Assembly (NCBI GenBank): GCA_903944755.1
Contig: CAJATB010000017.1
Coordinates: forward strand, 1-21,123
DNA length: 21,123 bases
Reading direction: 5' to 3'
Origin: an uncultured Bacteroidota bacterium
GTDB lineage: Bacteria; Bacteroidota; Bacteroidia; Chitinophagales; Chitinophagaceae
In this document: in pieces, positions 14,521-21,123 of the stretch
Layout: each line of letters begins with the position of its first letter
Numbering within the stretch: position 1 is the stretch's first letter
The notes under the pieces: generated by a model
Told to the model about the DNA's origin: nothing
The model's input: only the letters and a program-made list of their open reading frames with translations
The model's database searches: none
Position numbers and translations under genes: made by a program

Positions 14521-16323
14521 ATGGCATATTCTAATTTAGAGGAGTGTTTATTGGATTTAGAACGCACTGGGCAACTATTGCGTATTAAAGAAGAAGTGGA
14601 CCCAAATTTAGAAATGGCTGCAATTCATTTGCGCATTCATGAGCAAAAAGGCCCTGCTATTTTATTCGAAAAAGTGAAGGGTTCTAAGTTCCGCGCTGCG
14701 TCGAATATTTTCGGCACTTTGGAAAGAAGCCAGTTTATTTTTAGGCATACTTTGCCAGTAGTGAAACAACTTATTGATATAAAAATTGATCCTGCATCGG
14801 CTTTAAAACATCCAATAAAATCCTTAGGTATTTTACCAGCAGCCCTAACAGCGTTGCCAAAAAAAAATCCAATAAGCAAGCCAGTTTTATATGAAGAAAT
14901 AAACATTTCTGATTTACCATTAATAAAACATTGGCCAATGGACGGGGGCCCATTCGTTACTTTACCACAGGTATATACCGAAGATGCTGATAAGCCAGGG
15001 ATTGCAAATTCTAATTTAGGCATGTATCGAATTCAGTTAAGTGGAAACGATTATGAGTTGAATAAGGAGATTGGCTTGCACTATCAATTACACCGTGGTA
15101 TTGGGGTACATCAAACTAAAGCAAATAAAAAAGGTTTACCACTTAAGGTAAGTTGTTTTGTAGGCGGTCCTCCAGCACATTCAGTTGCAGCAGTAATGCC
15201 GCTTCCGGAAGGTTTGAGTGAAATGAATTTTGCAGGTGTACTTGCCGGTAAACGTTTTGGTTATACCTACAAGGACGGTTTTTGCATAAGTACCGACGCT
15301 GACTTTGTGATTACTGGGGAGGTTTTTCCTGGTGAAAATAAACCCGAAGGCCCTTTTGGGGATCACTTAGGTTATTATAGTTTACAACATACATTTCCTT
15401 TAATGAAAGTGCACAAAGTATATGCAAGAAAAGACGCTATTTGGGCTTTCACAGTGGTAGGGCGCCCTCCACAAGAAGATACAAGCTTTGGCCAGCTAAT
15501 TCATGCTATGACAGGATCGGCAGTATCAAATGAAATACCGGGACTTAAGGAAGTGCATGCAGTGGACGCTTCAGGGGTTCACCCTTTATTATTAGCAATA
15601 GGTAGTGAACGATATACCCCATATTTAAATAATAAAATACCAGCTGAAATTTTAACTATTGCAAACCATATATTAGGTACCGGACAATTGAGCTTAGCTA
15701 AATTTTTATTCATTACAGCCGACGACACCAACCAACTTAGTGCACATGAAGTTGCTACTTATTTTAAATATATTTTAGAAAGAATTGACTTAGCAAGCGA
15801 TATTCATTTTTATACAAAAACAACTATTGATACTTTAGATTATTCTGGAGAAAAAATAAACAATGGTTCAAAAGTTGTTATAGCTGCATATGGCGATGTG
15901 CGAAGAACATTAGCTACCAAGGTCCCTGATGTAATTAAAGATTTACAAGTAAATGCACAATTGGTTTTGCCAGGTATTATTGCTTTAAATGCAAATTTAA
16001 TAAACACGCAAGGGGTGCAAGAAAAACTAAAAGGCTTGGGCGCTAATTTGCTTGAAAAGCAAGGGGTAGTAATGTTAATATTAACCGAGGATGCTACTTG
16101 GATGGGGGAGCATATCAATAATTTTTTGTGGGCTAGTTTTACCAGAACAAATCCTTCACACGATATGGATGGAGTGGATAGCTATTACGAACAAAAACAT
16201 TGGGGTTGTAAAGGGCCATTAATTTTTGACGCAACTATTAAAAAACACCATGCGCCCATTTTAGTGAAAGATCCAGTTGTGGAAAAAAGAGTAGACGAAA
16301 TTTTAGCTAAGTATAATTTTTAA
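14521..16323 (+). CDS. UbiD-family prenyl-FMN-dependent decarboxylase (possibly menaquinone pathway)
   Basis: A 600-residue member of the UbiD family, which decarboxylates aromatic or alpha,beta-unsaturated acids with prenylated FMN. The cofactor/metal motif NSNLGMYR has Asn165 and Arg170, the same spacing as Asn168/Arg173 of Fdc1. His191 lies in HRG. PEGPFGDH has Glu276 and Asp281 at the spacing of the Fdc1 catalytic Glu277/Glu282, with Asp as the second acid. GRPPQEDTSFGQLIHAMTG (about 314-332) is typical of the long respiratory-quinone type. Long UbiD proteins of this kind occur in the futalosine menaquinone route, a plausible role here, but no mqn gene or UbiX partner is in the window. 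The gene converges on the DUF2452 gene with 16 bp between stops and no terminator. Confidence 0.9.
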   Translation: MAYSNLEECLLDLERTGQLLRIKEEVDPNLEMAAIHLRIHEQKGPAILFEKVKGSKFRAASNIFGTLERSQFIFRHTLPVVKQLIDIKIDPASALKHPIKSLGILPAALTALPKKNPISKPVLYEEINISDLPLIKHWPMDGGPFVTLPQVYTEDADKPGIANSNLGMYRIQLSGNDYELNKEIGLHYQLHRGIGVHQTKANKKGLPLKVSCFVGGPPAHSVAAVMPLPEGLSEMNFAGVLAGKRFGYTYKDGFCISTDADFVITGEVFPGENKPEGPFGDHLGYYSLQHTFPLMKVHKVYARKDAIWAFTVVGRPPQEDTSFGQLIHAMTGSAVSNEIPGLKEVHAVDASGVHPLLLAIGSERYTPYLNNKIPAEILTIANHILGTGQLSLAKFLFITADDTNQLSAHEVATYFKYILERIDLASDIHFYTKTTIDTLDYSGEKINNGSKVVIAAYGDVRRTLATKVPDVIKDLQVNAQLVLPGIIALNANLINTQGVQEKLKGLGANLLEKQGVVMLILTEDATWMGEHINNFLWASFTRTNPSHDMDGVDSYYEQKHWGCKGPLIFDATIKKHHAPILVKDPVVEKRVDEILAKYNF

Positions 16324-16339
16324 TAAAGGGAATAAGTGC

Positions 16340-17131
16340 TTATACTTCAACCCAAGTATGATCGGCTAATAACTTTACGGTTGCAATAAACCCAGCAAAT
16401 GGGCCAGAGCCGCCTCCCCATTCTGATGGAGCAACTAAAGAAAGTACGTGTGAGCCATCTGTTTTTTCATATACATGGTACACTTGGCCAATCTGGGGCT
16501 TGAAGGTTATTTTGGCTTCATAAATCATTAAGCTTAATTCCTTTCGCTTTCTTATTTCTTGTGCTTGTCTTGCCAACAATTCAATTTGTTCCTTTATTTG
16601 ATTCAGCTGCATATTGGTTTGGTCCTCCATCGCTGAAAGCGCCTTGTGCTTAATTACCCCTTCCTTTGTTGGACGAATAGCGACACTGCCTGCTGATGAT
16701 GCATAGGGAAGTACACTAAGCTGTTTATGGTATACTTCGGTATTGGTAAAGGGTTCCCCGTTTTCTTTATTTCCTTGGTGGGTCACTTTCAAAAAACCAT
16801 TTGCTAATATTTCATGAGTTACTTTAAGAGACGTGGTGCCTGACTTTAAAAACTGCACAGTTAAGCAAGAAGCATTATTAATTTCGGCACTCACATGCTC
16901 AGCCAATTCCTTGTTTTCGAAATCGAATATTTCACCATTAGGGTTTACCTGATATTGTGCGTAAAATGCTTCATTTTCGATACTAACCCAGTTGTGGCTA
17001 AAACTTAATAAATGTCCACTGTGAATACTCTCAATTTTGTAGTTACCCGATTTTGGGACTATTTGATATTCGAATGCGCATTTCTCTGGAAATAACTGCC
17101 AACTGGCTAAAAAATTATATGCTTGGACCAT
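16340..17131 (-). CDS. Two-domain protein: uncharacterised N-terminal domain plus DUF2452
   Basis: A 263-residue protein. The C-terminal half (about 150-240) fits DUF2452: IRPTKEGVIKHKALSAMEDQ, a predicted coiled coil with heptad character at about 170-198 (MQLNQIKEQIELLARQAQEIRKRKE), then IYEAKITFKPQIGQVYHVYEK and SLVAPSEWG. The N-terminal half (about 1-140) is beta-rich with alternating hydrophobic residues and a WxLxPE...Y...PKSGNYKI opening. It is not part of the usual DUF2452 domain and I do not recognise it. No signal peptide or membrane segment is present, so it is likely cytoplasmic. It starts 30 nt after the stop of the outer-membrane protein gene on the same strand, without a promoter or terminator between, so co-transcription is likely. 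Function is unknown. Confidence 0.78.
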   Translation of the reverse strand: MVQAYNFLASWQLFPEKCAFEYQIVPKSGNYKIESIHSGHLLSFSHNWVSIENEAFYAQYQVNPNGEIFDFENKELAEHVSAEINNASCLTVQFLKSGTTSLKVTHEILANGFLKVTHQGNKENGEPFTNTEVYHKQLSVLPYASSAGSVAIRPTKEGVIKHKALSAMEDQTNMQLNQIKEQIELLARQAQEIRKRKELSLMIYEAKITFKPQIGQVYHVYEKTDGSHVLSLVAPSEWGGGSGPFAGFIATVKLLADHTWVEV

Positions 17132-17161
17132 GCCTAAATAACAATATTTATAGGGAAAAGT

Positions 17162-19000
17162 TTAATTAATCTGTACAAAATCGGGCTTATTAATGATATT
17201 AGAATTGTACTTAAATCTCAAATTCGTAGTCAGTGTCAAATTCCATGCACTCATTTGTTGGTTAATCCTTGGGAAATGATATCCCTTCAGTTCAATGGTC
17301 CCAAAAATCAAACTTTCATTTCGGACTCTTATACCTGCGCCAAGGGAAGAATAAAGGTCTCCAGATGCAATACGGTCACCAACTGTTCTAATAAAGGTAA
17401 GGTTAGCAAAAGCAAAAGGGGAGCTTCTGAATCCGTAAAACGACCTTGAGTTATACCAAATTGATTCCCAGTTTCCACTAAATCTTGTGCCACCTCTAAT
17501 TCTTTCCCTACTTAATTGAGGAATGCCATAAATACTATTTACTAATAAAGCTTCGTTGTATTTATTTTTCAAAGTTTCAGTAAAACTTAAGTTAATAATT
17601 TGACGGTACCTGTAGCCGCTTTTTAAGTAGTGAATTCTACTAATATCTTCAAAGCTTGCTAATATTCTTATATCCTGTAATTGATTGTCAAAATAACTGG
17701 TCCCAGCACTTAAGTTAAGGTGTCTGTAATGTTCTTTATTAGACATTTTGTAAGTTTCAAGTTGCACTCCTGCATAGGGAAGCTTTTCTTGTTCTCTTAT
17801 AAAATGCCCCGATGTGAAGGTCAGTGATTTACCAGAAGGTAAATCCTCGTTACGTCCGAAGCCATATAGGTATTGTGTTCGGATAATTTTTTGTTGAATG
17901 ATAGTATAGGAAACAATATGCCCCAACAGGTTTTGATAGTCTTTGTCAACCTGAGTTAAGTAATTTATGGGACGACTTAAAAAATTATTATTAAAAAAGC
18001 GATACTGTACAAAATGCCTTGGGTTATTACTGTCATACTTTATTTTTTTACGAAACATTTGATACCCAATCCATGTGTCAATATGTTCAAGATGGTATTT
18101 AAGCGTAGAGTCGTAATAATTACTTGTCCAGGCATTTGGATAGGCTAGGTTGTTCCGAGATAAACTCCACTCAAAGCCTCCTGTGAAATTGCTTAAAGGG
18201 TTAAGTAATGGCAAGTTTCCTTTAAAATAGATATGTGTTGCCGAGTTTGCAGAATTTGCGAAATTATTTTCAAAAGTTTTTGCGCCAAAATTCAAATCAA
18301 AAAAACTACCCATAATGTTTCTAGTGGTCACGTCAAATCCCACGCCTGCTTTAGTTTCCCTTTTAGTATCCATGCTGTGATTGATACTAAATGCGTTTCC
18401 TGCGTCATTAATATTTTCTGAATTAATACTTGTTTCATAAGCGTTACCACTCCTAATATTTAGGGTAGCTCCCAATGGGAATATGTCTTTTGTGACAATG
18501 TACATGTCAACACTATTGGTATCGCTAATTAAAGGGAAGGCAACTATACGGGCATCTTGAATAAAGGGAAGGTCCCTTAGCCATTTTTCGTTATAAGCAA
18601 TTACTAAAGGATTCAGCAATTCATTTTCATGAAAAAATAAGTTTTTCCGTATAGTATTTTCTTTTGTATTACTGTGAAGCGAATTCGCAAACCTAGTTAA
18701 TGCATTATCACTTAAAGGTTTTTCTACAGTTAGGTCGGACCCAAAATGTTTATGATCAATTTTGATTGAATTAATTCTTTTGCCTTCTAGTGTTAAAATA
18801 GAAAGCATGAATTTATTAATATTCAACCTGGTTGAGTCTATTAAAGGGTTTGGCTTGCCTTTAAACAATTTTATAAAACTTACAATTAGTCCGGAGTCTT
18901 TTGATAAGGCAATATTTTGCTGATAGCCTTTTACTTGTGCTTGAGATAAAGAAACCCCTGTGAAGAGTAAAAATAATAAGATTACTATACGCTTAGCCAT
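17162..19000 (-). CDS. Outer-membrane beta-barrel protein with POTRA-like N-terminus (BamA/surface-antigen type)
   Basis: A 612-residue predicted outer-membrane protein. The signal peptide is residues 1-22 (KR, ILLFLLFTGVSLS, cleavage after AQA/Q). Residues about 75-185 contain a POTRA-like segment (FFHENELLNPLVIAYNEKWLRDLPFIQDARI, DMYIVTKDIFPLG) similar to the last POTRA of BamA-like proteins. From about 190 on, amphipathic strands alternate with polar loops, as in a beta-barrel with many aromatic girdle residues. It is too short and has too few POTRA units to be BamA itself. A lineage-specific Omp85-like transporter or surface antigen is likely. The ATG at 19000 is chosen because an in-frame start at 19030 lies before the signal peptide and upstream of the -7 box at 19006-19013. 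The DUF2452 gene follows it. Confidence 0.75.
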   Translation of the reverse strand: MAKRIVILLFLLFTGVSLSQAQVKGYQQNIALSKDSGLIVSFIKLFKGKPNPLIDSTRLNINKFMLSILTLEGKRINSIKIDHKHFGSDLTVEKPLSDNALTRFANSLHSNTKENTIRKNLFFHENELLNPLVIAYNEKWLRDLPFIQDARIVAFPLISDTNSVDMYIVTKDIFPLGATLNIRSGNAYETSINSENINDAGNAFSINHSMDTKRETKAGVGFDVTTRNIMGSFFDLNFGAKTFENNFANSANSATHIYFKGNLPLLNPLSNFTGGFEWSLSRNNLAYPNAWTSNYYDSTLKYHLEHIDTWIGYQMFRKKIKYDSNNPRHFVQYRFFNNNFLSRPINYLTQVDKDYQNLLGHIVSYTIIQQKIIRTQYLYGFGRNEDLPSGKSLTFTSGHFIREQEKLPYAGVQLETYKMSNKEHYRHLNLSAGTSYFDNQLQDIRILASFEDISRIHYLKSGYRYRQIINLSFTETLKNKYNEALLVNSIYGIPQLSRERIRGGTRFSGNWESIWYNSRSFYGFRSSPFAFANLTFIRTVGDRIASGDLYSSLGAGIRVRNESLIFGTIELKGYHFPRINQQMSAWNLTLTTNLRFKYNSNIINKPDFVQIN

Positions 19001-19005
19001 TCGTC

Positions 19006-19013
19006 CAAATTTA
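19006..19013 (-). promoter_or_regulatory. -7 promoter box almost touching the start codon of the outer-membrane protein gene
   Basis: The minus strand reads TAAATTTG, an exact TAnnTTTG match, followed by only five bases (GACGA) before the ATG at 19000. Transcription would begin at or within a few bases of the ATG, implying a leaderless or near-leaderless mRNA. No clear -33 TTTG is seen at 19-nt spacing; the region there is the terminator stem of the upstream gene. Confidence 0.42.
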
Positions 19014-19028
19014 CTAATTATACGCAAC

Positions 19029-19056
19029 AAAAAACCTCCTTTTAAGGGGAGGTTTT
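19029..19056 (-). terminator. Rho-independent terminator of the GH20 gene
   Basis: A 9-bp stem AAAACCTCC/GGAGGTTTT (19031-19039 and 19048-19056) with an 8-nt loop is followed on the minus strand by a T6 tract. It lies 44 nt past the GH20 stop and only about 30 nt before the start of the next gene, so the two genes are separately transcribed despite the short spacing. Confidence 0.85.
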
Positions 19057-19100
19057 GGGTAGATTGTTAACAATCAATTATTTTAACATTTTATAAATTT

Positions 19101-20993
19101 TTATAGGACTCTTTTAGCCCTGCTTTTAAGTGATTCCATTGGAATACTAAGCATCTTTCCAATTTGTTTGCCATCGCGATATCCTATAACTCTTAAAATA
19201 CTTACATCTTCTGGTAATACAAAAGTGTTTGAATAGACGTTGCTGTAATTGTCGGGCAATGATTCGTCTAGCGAGTAGTAAAAGCTTAACCCGCTTATTT
19301 CACTTGCGACACTAACAAGTAATTCTCCTTTTGTATTTAATTTTGTAGTAACAATTGCATCATACATGCTTTTTGAATATTTAATTTCTGCCGCGTCTAA
19401 TTTTTCAAAATGTTGTTCTACTTTCCCAACAAATTTATCCCAATTCTTTTTTTCTTTCGGAGACCATACGCTTTCTGCAACTGCCAAAGCCCTTGGGTAA
19501 GTCATGTATTCAGCGTTTCTGATGTCTTGCACTTGCTCTGTCCATAAGTTAGCCTGCCCGCCTAAAATCATAGTAGGGTCAACACCTTCTGGTAGTGGCT
19601 CAAATTGGTAGGTTCTATTTAATCTTAAACCTTGATATACTTTTCCTTCTGCAGTTACTTCGCCTTGGTAATAGTCAATATAGGTATAATCGTTTGGTGA
19701 CATAACTACTTTATGATTTTGTTTTGCAGCCTCAATGCCACCCTTCATGCCTCTCCAGCTCATAACAGCCGCATTGCCTGGCAAGCCACCTTCTAATATT
19801 TCATCCCAACCCATTAATTTTTTCCCCTTTGAATTAATAATTTTTTCTACTCTTTTCACAAAGTAGCTTTGTACTTCTTGTTGGTTTTGCAGGTTTTCTC
19901 TTTTCATCAAATCCATTACATCACTACTTTTCTCCCAATTATTTTTTGGACATTCGTCACCACCCATATGTATGTAGCTTGAAGGAAATAATTCAGCAAC
20001 TTCGCCAAATATTTTATCTAAGGCAGTATATACTTTTTCACTTGCTGGGTTTAATGTGTTTTCAATTTTAGCAGTAATATGTCCGTTCATTCCTTCCCAG
20101 TCAATGAATTCTTGCCCAATATTTACAGAAAACTTATTGGTAGGCACTGTGCTTAATTCAGGATAGGCAGCAAGCATTGCCATACTGTGCCCTGGTACAT
20201 CAATTTCGGGCACAATTTCTACGAATTTTGATTTTGCATAAGCTACTAACTCTTTAATATCCTCGTGGGTATAAAAACCTCCGTAGCTTTTCGGTTCGTC
20301 CAATGCAGGTGCTTTTGTGTTGGCCCATTTTCCTTTACGTTCGGGTCTCCATGCTCCCACTTCAGTAAGCTTAGGCATTGATTTAATTTCAATTCTCCAG
20401 CCTTGGTCATCGGTTAAATGCAAGTGTAATACATTGTATTTGTAACGCACCATGTCATCGATATACCTTTTCACTTCTGCCTTTGTAAAAAAATGACGGC
20501 TAACGTCTAACATTAGTCCTCTCCAAGCAAACCTTGGCTTGTCCATTATAGAAACATAAGGTAATTGCCATTGGGTATTTGGTTGAGTGCTTTTTGCAAA
20601 GATGGCAGCCGGCATTATTTGTTGTAAAGTTTGCCAACCATAAAACAATCCAGCATTGGTGTTTGCGCCTATAACAATTCCATTTGCGTTGACATTTAAA
20701 GTATACCCTTCAGATCCTAACACTTCGAATTTTAAAATTTCTAAAGTTATACTCGCATCGTTTTTACTAAGCGTAACATTTCTCCCTGTGGCTTTACTTA
20801 CCTGTTTTGTAATTTGATCCGTTACTTCTTTTGCCGAGCTAGGGGCATTAATAGCTATGGTTTTGGGTAGTTGGTAAACTCCTTTTCCAATGGTCACATT
20901 AATTGGTTCGGGAATAATATTTATGCTTTGTGCGTTTATTTGACCAATGCAGCAAAAGGCCAATAGCAGCAAAATGAATTTATTTACTTTCAT
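19101..20993 (-). CDS. Secreted beta-N-acetylhexosaminidase (GH20)
   Basis: Exo-glycosidase removing terminal GlcNAc or GalNAc from glycans or chito-oligosaccharides. The ATG at 20993 gives 630 residues; the in-frame TTG two codons earlier is less likely. The signal peptide is residues 1-21 (KVNK, FILLLLAFCCIG, cleavage after INA). The Cys pair lies in LAFCC, which is not a good lipobox, so a soluble periplasmic or secreted enzyme is expected. A GH20b-type N-terminal domain (about 25-150) precedes the catalytic barrel: FAWRGLMLDVSRHF (155-168), LHLHLTDDQGWRIE (189-202), EIDVPGHS (263-270), and HMGGDECPKNNW with the substrate-assisted catalytic pair Asp346/Glu347. The tail from about 540 (FYYSLDESLPD...YSNTF) resembles the small beta-sandwich of other Bacteroidota GH20 enzymes. 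No SusC/D genes adjoin it. Confidence 0.95.
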   Translation of the reverse strand: MKVNKFILLLLAFCCIGQINAQSINIIPEPINVTIGKGVYQLPKTIAINAPSSAKEVTDQITKQVSKATGRNVTLSKNDASITLEILKFEVLGSEGYTLNVNANGIVIGANTNAGLFYGWQTLQQIMPAAIFAKSTQPNTQWQLPYVSIMDKPRFAWRGLMLDVSRHFFTKAEVKRYIDDMVRYKYNVLHLHLTDDQGWRIEIKSMPKLTEVGAWRPERKGKWANTKAPALDEPKSYGGFYTHEDIKELVAYAKSKFVEIVPEIDVPGHSMAMLAAYPELSTVPTNKFSVNIGQEFIDWEGMNGHITAKIENTLNPASEKVYTALDKIFGEVAELFPSSYIHMGGDECPKNNWEKSSDVMDLMKRENLQNQQEVQSYFVKRVEKIINSKGKKLMGWDEILEGGLPGNAAVMSWRGMKGGIEAAKQNHKVVMSPNDYTYIDYYQGEVTAEGKVYQGLRLNRTYQFEPLPEGVDPTMILGGQANLWTEQVQDIRNAEYMTYPRALAVAESVWSPKEKKNWDKFVGKVEQHFEKLDAAEIKYSKSMYDAIVTTKLNTKGELLVSVASEISGLSFYYSLDESLPDNYSNVYSNTFVLPEDVSILRVIGYRDGKQIGKMLSIPMESLKSRAKRVL

Positions 20994-21053
20994 ATACAAT
21001 TTTTAATTTAAAATACTTATTCTAATAATAAGCATGCTAAAGATACTAAAAAT

Positions 21054-21087
21054 AAAAAACCCGACCTTGATTTCTCAGGTCGGGTTT
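21054..21087 (-). terminator. Rho-independent terminator of a gene beyond the right edge
   Basis: An 11-bp stem AAACCCGACCT/AGGTCGGGTTT (21058-21068 and 21077-21087), with an inner TGA/TCA pairing and a GAAA apical loop on the minus strand, is followed there by TTTTTTATTTTT. It implies a minus-strand gene ending just right of, or at, the window edge. Possible stop codons at 21098 and 21109 exist in different frames, and too little sequence remains to choose. It lies about 60 nt before the GH20 start. Confidence 0.85.
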
Positions 21088-21123
21088 AAAGCCTATTTTA
21101 AGTAAAAACTAGTATCTGTAAGC

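Noticed and set aside
14481..14567. 29-residue N-terminal extension of PdxJ
   Set aside because: It runs into the divergent UbiD gene and through the promoter region; MTRLSVNINK is the standard N-terminus.
12299..20993. Polysaccharide-utilisation locus built on the GH29 and GH20 enzymes
   Set aside because: No SusC/SusD pair, regulator or other glycan genes, and the two enzymes are separated by unrelated housekeeping genes and separate transcription units.
21109..21123. Last codons (AYRY-stop) of a minus-strand gene at the right edge
   Set aside because: A terminator makes such a gene likely, but other frames also offer stops within the last 30 bases and four codons cannot identify it.

Overview
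The window comes from a member of the Bacteroidota, probably near Chitinophagales or Sphingobacteriales. It is AT-rich. Several genes carry the Bacteroidota promoter type (TTTG about 19 nt before TAnnTTTG) and have little or no Shine-Dalgarno sequence. The gene content also fits: bacillithiol synthesis (BshC), PdxJ with an NINK N-terminus, GH29 and GH20 glycosidases with signal peptides, a POTRA/barrel outer-membrane protein and a DUF2452 protein. The placement below phylum is inference.

Left region (1-1960) is the most accessory-looking part. It holds the end of a TPR protein, a very AT-rich FkbM-type methyltransferase, and a non-coding block. That block contains an 80-bp tandem repeat (two copies plus a decayed third), a terminator-like hairpin and a nested inverted repeat, then a tRNA-Lys(TTT) gene on the minus strand with its own terminator. 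Back-to-back promoters separate the tRNA from the next gene.

The plus-strand block (2106-8338) carries an SDR oxidoreductase, a divergent member of the SAM hydroxide adenosyltransferase (DUF62) family, dihydrolipoamide dehydrogenase (ending in a clear terminator), and a prfC-rimO pair that both act on translation (release factor recycling; methylthiolation of ribosomal protein S12). A 16-bp-stem bidirectional terminator closes this block against a convergent AGMO-like membrane hydroxylase (8455-9729, minus).

The middle region (10044-14480) has bshC on the plus strand converging on purE, a GH29 alpha-L-fucosidase and pdxJ on the minus strand. pdxJ is divergent from a 600-aa UbiD-family decarboxylase (14521-16323, plus), and the two share a 40-bp promoter region.

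The right region (16340-21087, minus) contains a two-domain DUF2452 protein, apparently co-transcribed behind a POTRA/beta-barrel outer-membrane protein, then a secreted GH20 beta-N-acetylhexosaminidase with its own terminator. At the edge is the terminator of a further minus-strand gene outside the window.

Most of the window is ordinary housekeeping chromosome. I found no defence system, CRISPR array, insertion sequence, prophage or biosynthetic cluster. The points most worth a second look are the DUF62 protein with replaced catalytic residues, the repeat block beside tRNA-Lys, the AGMO-like enzyme, the DUF2452 fusion, and promoters placed almost on top of start codons.
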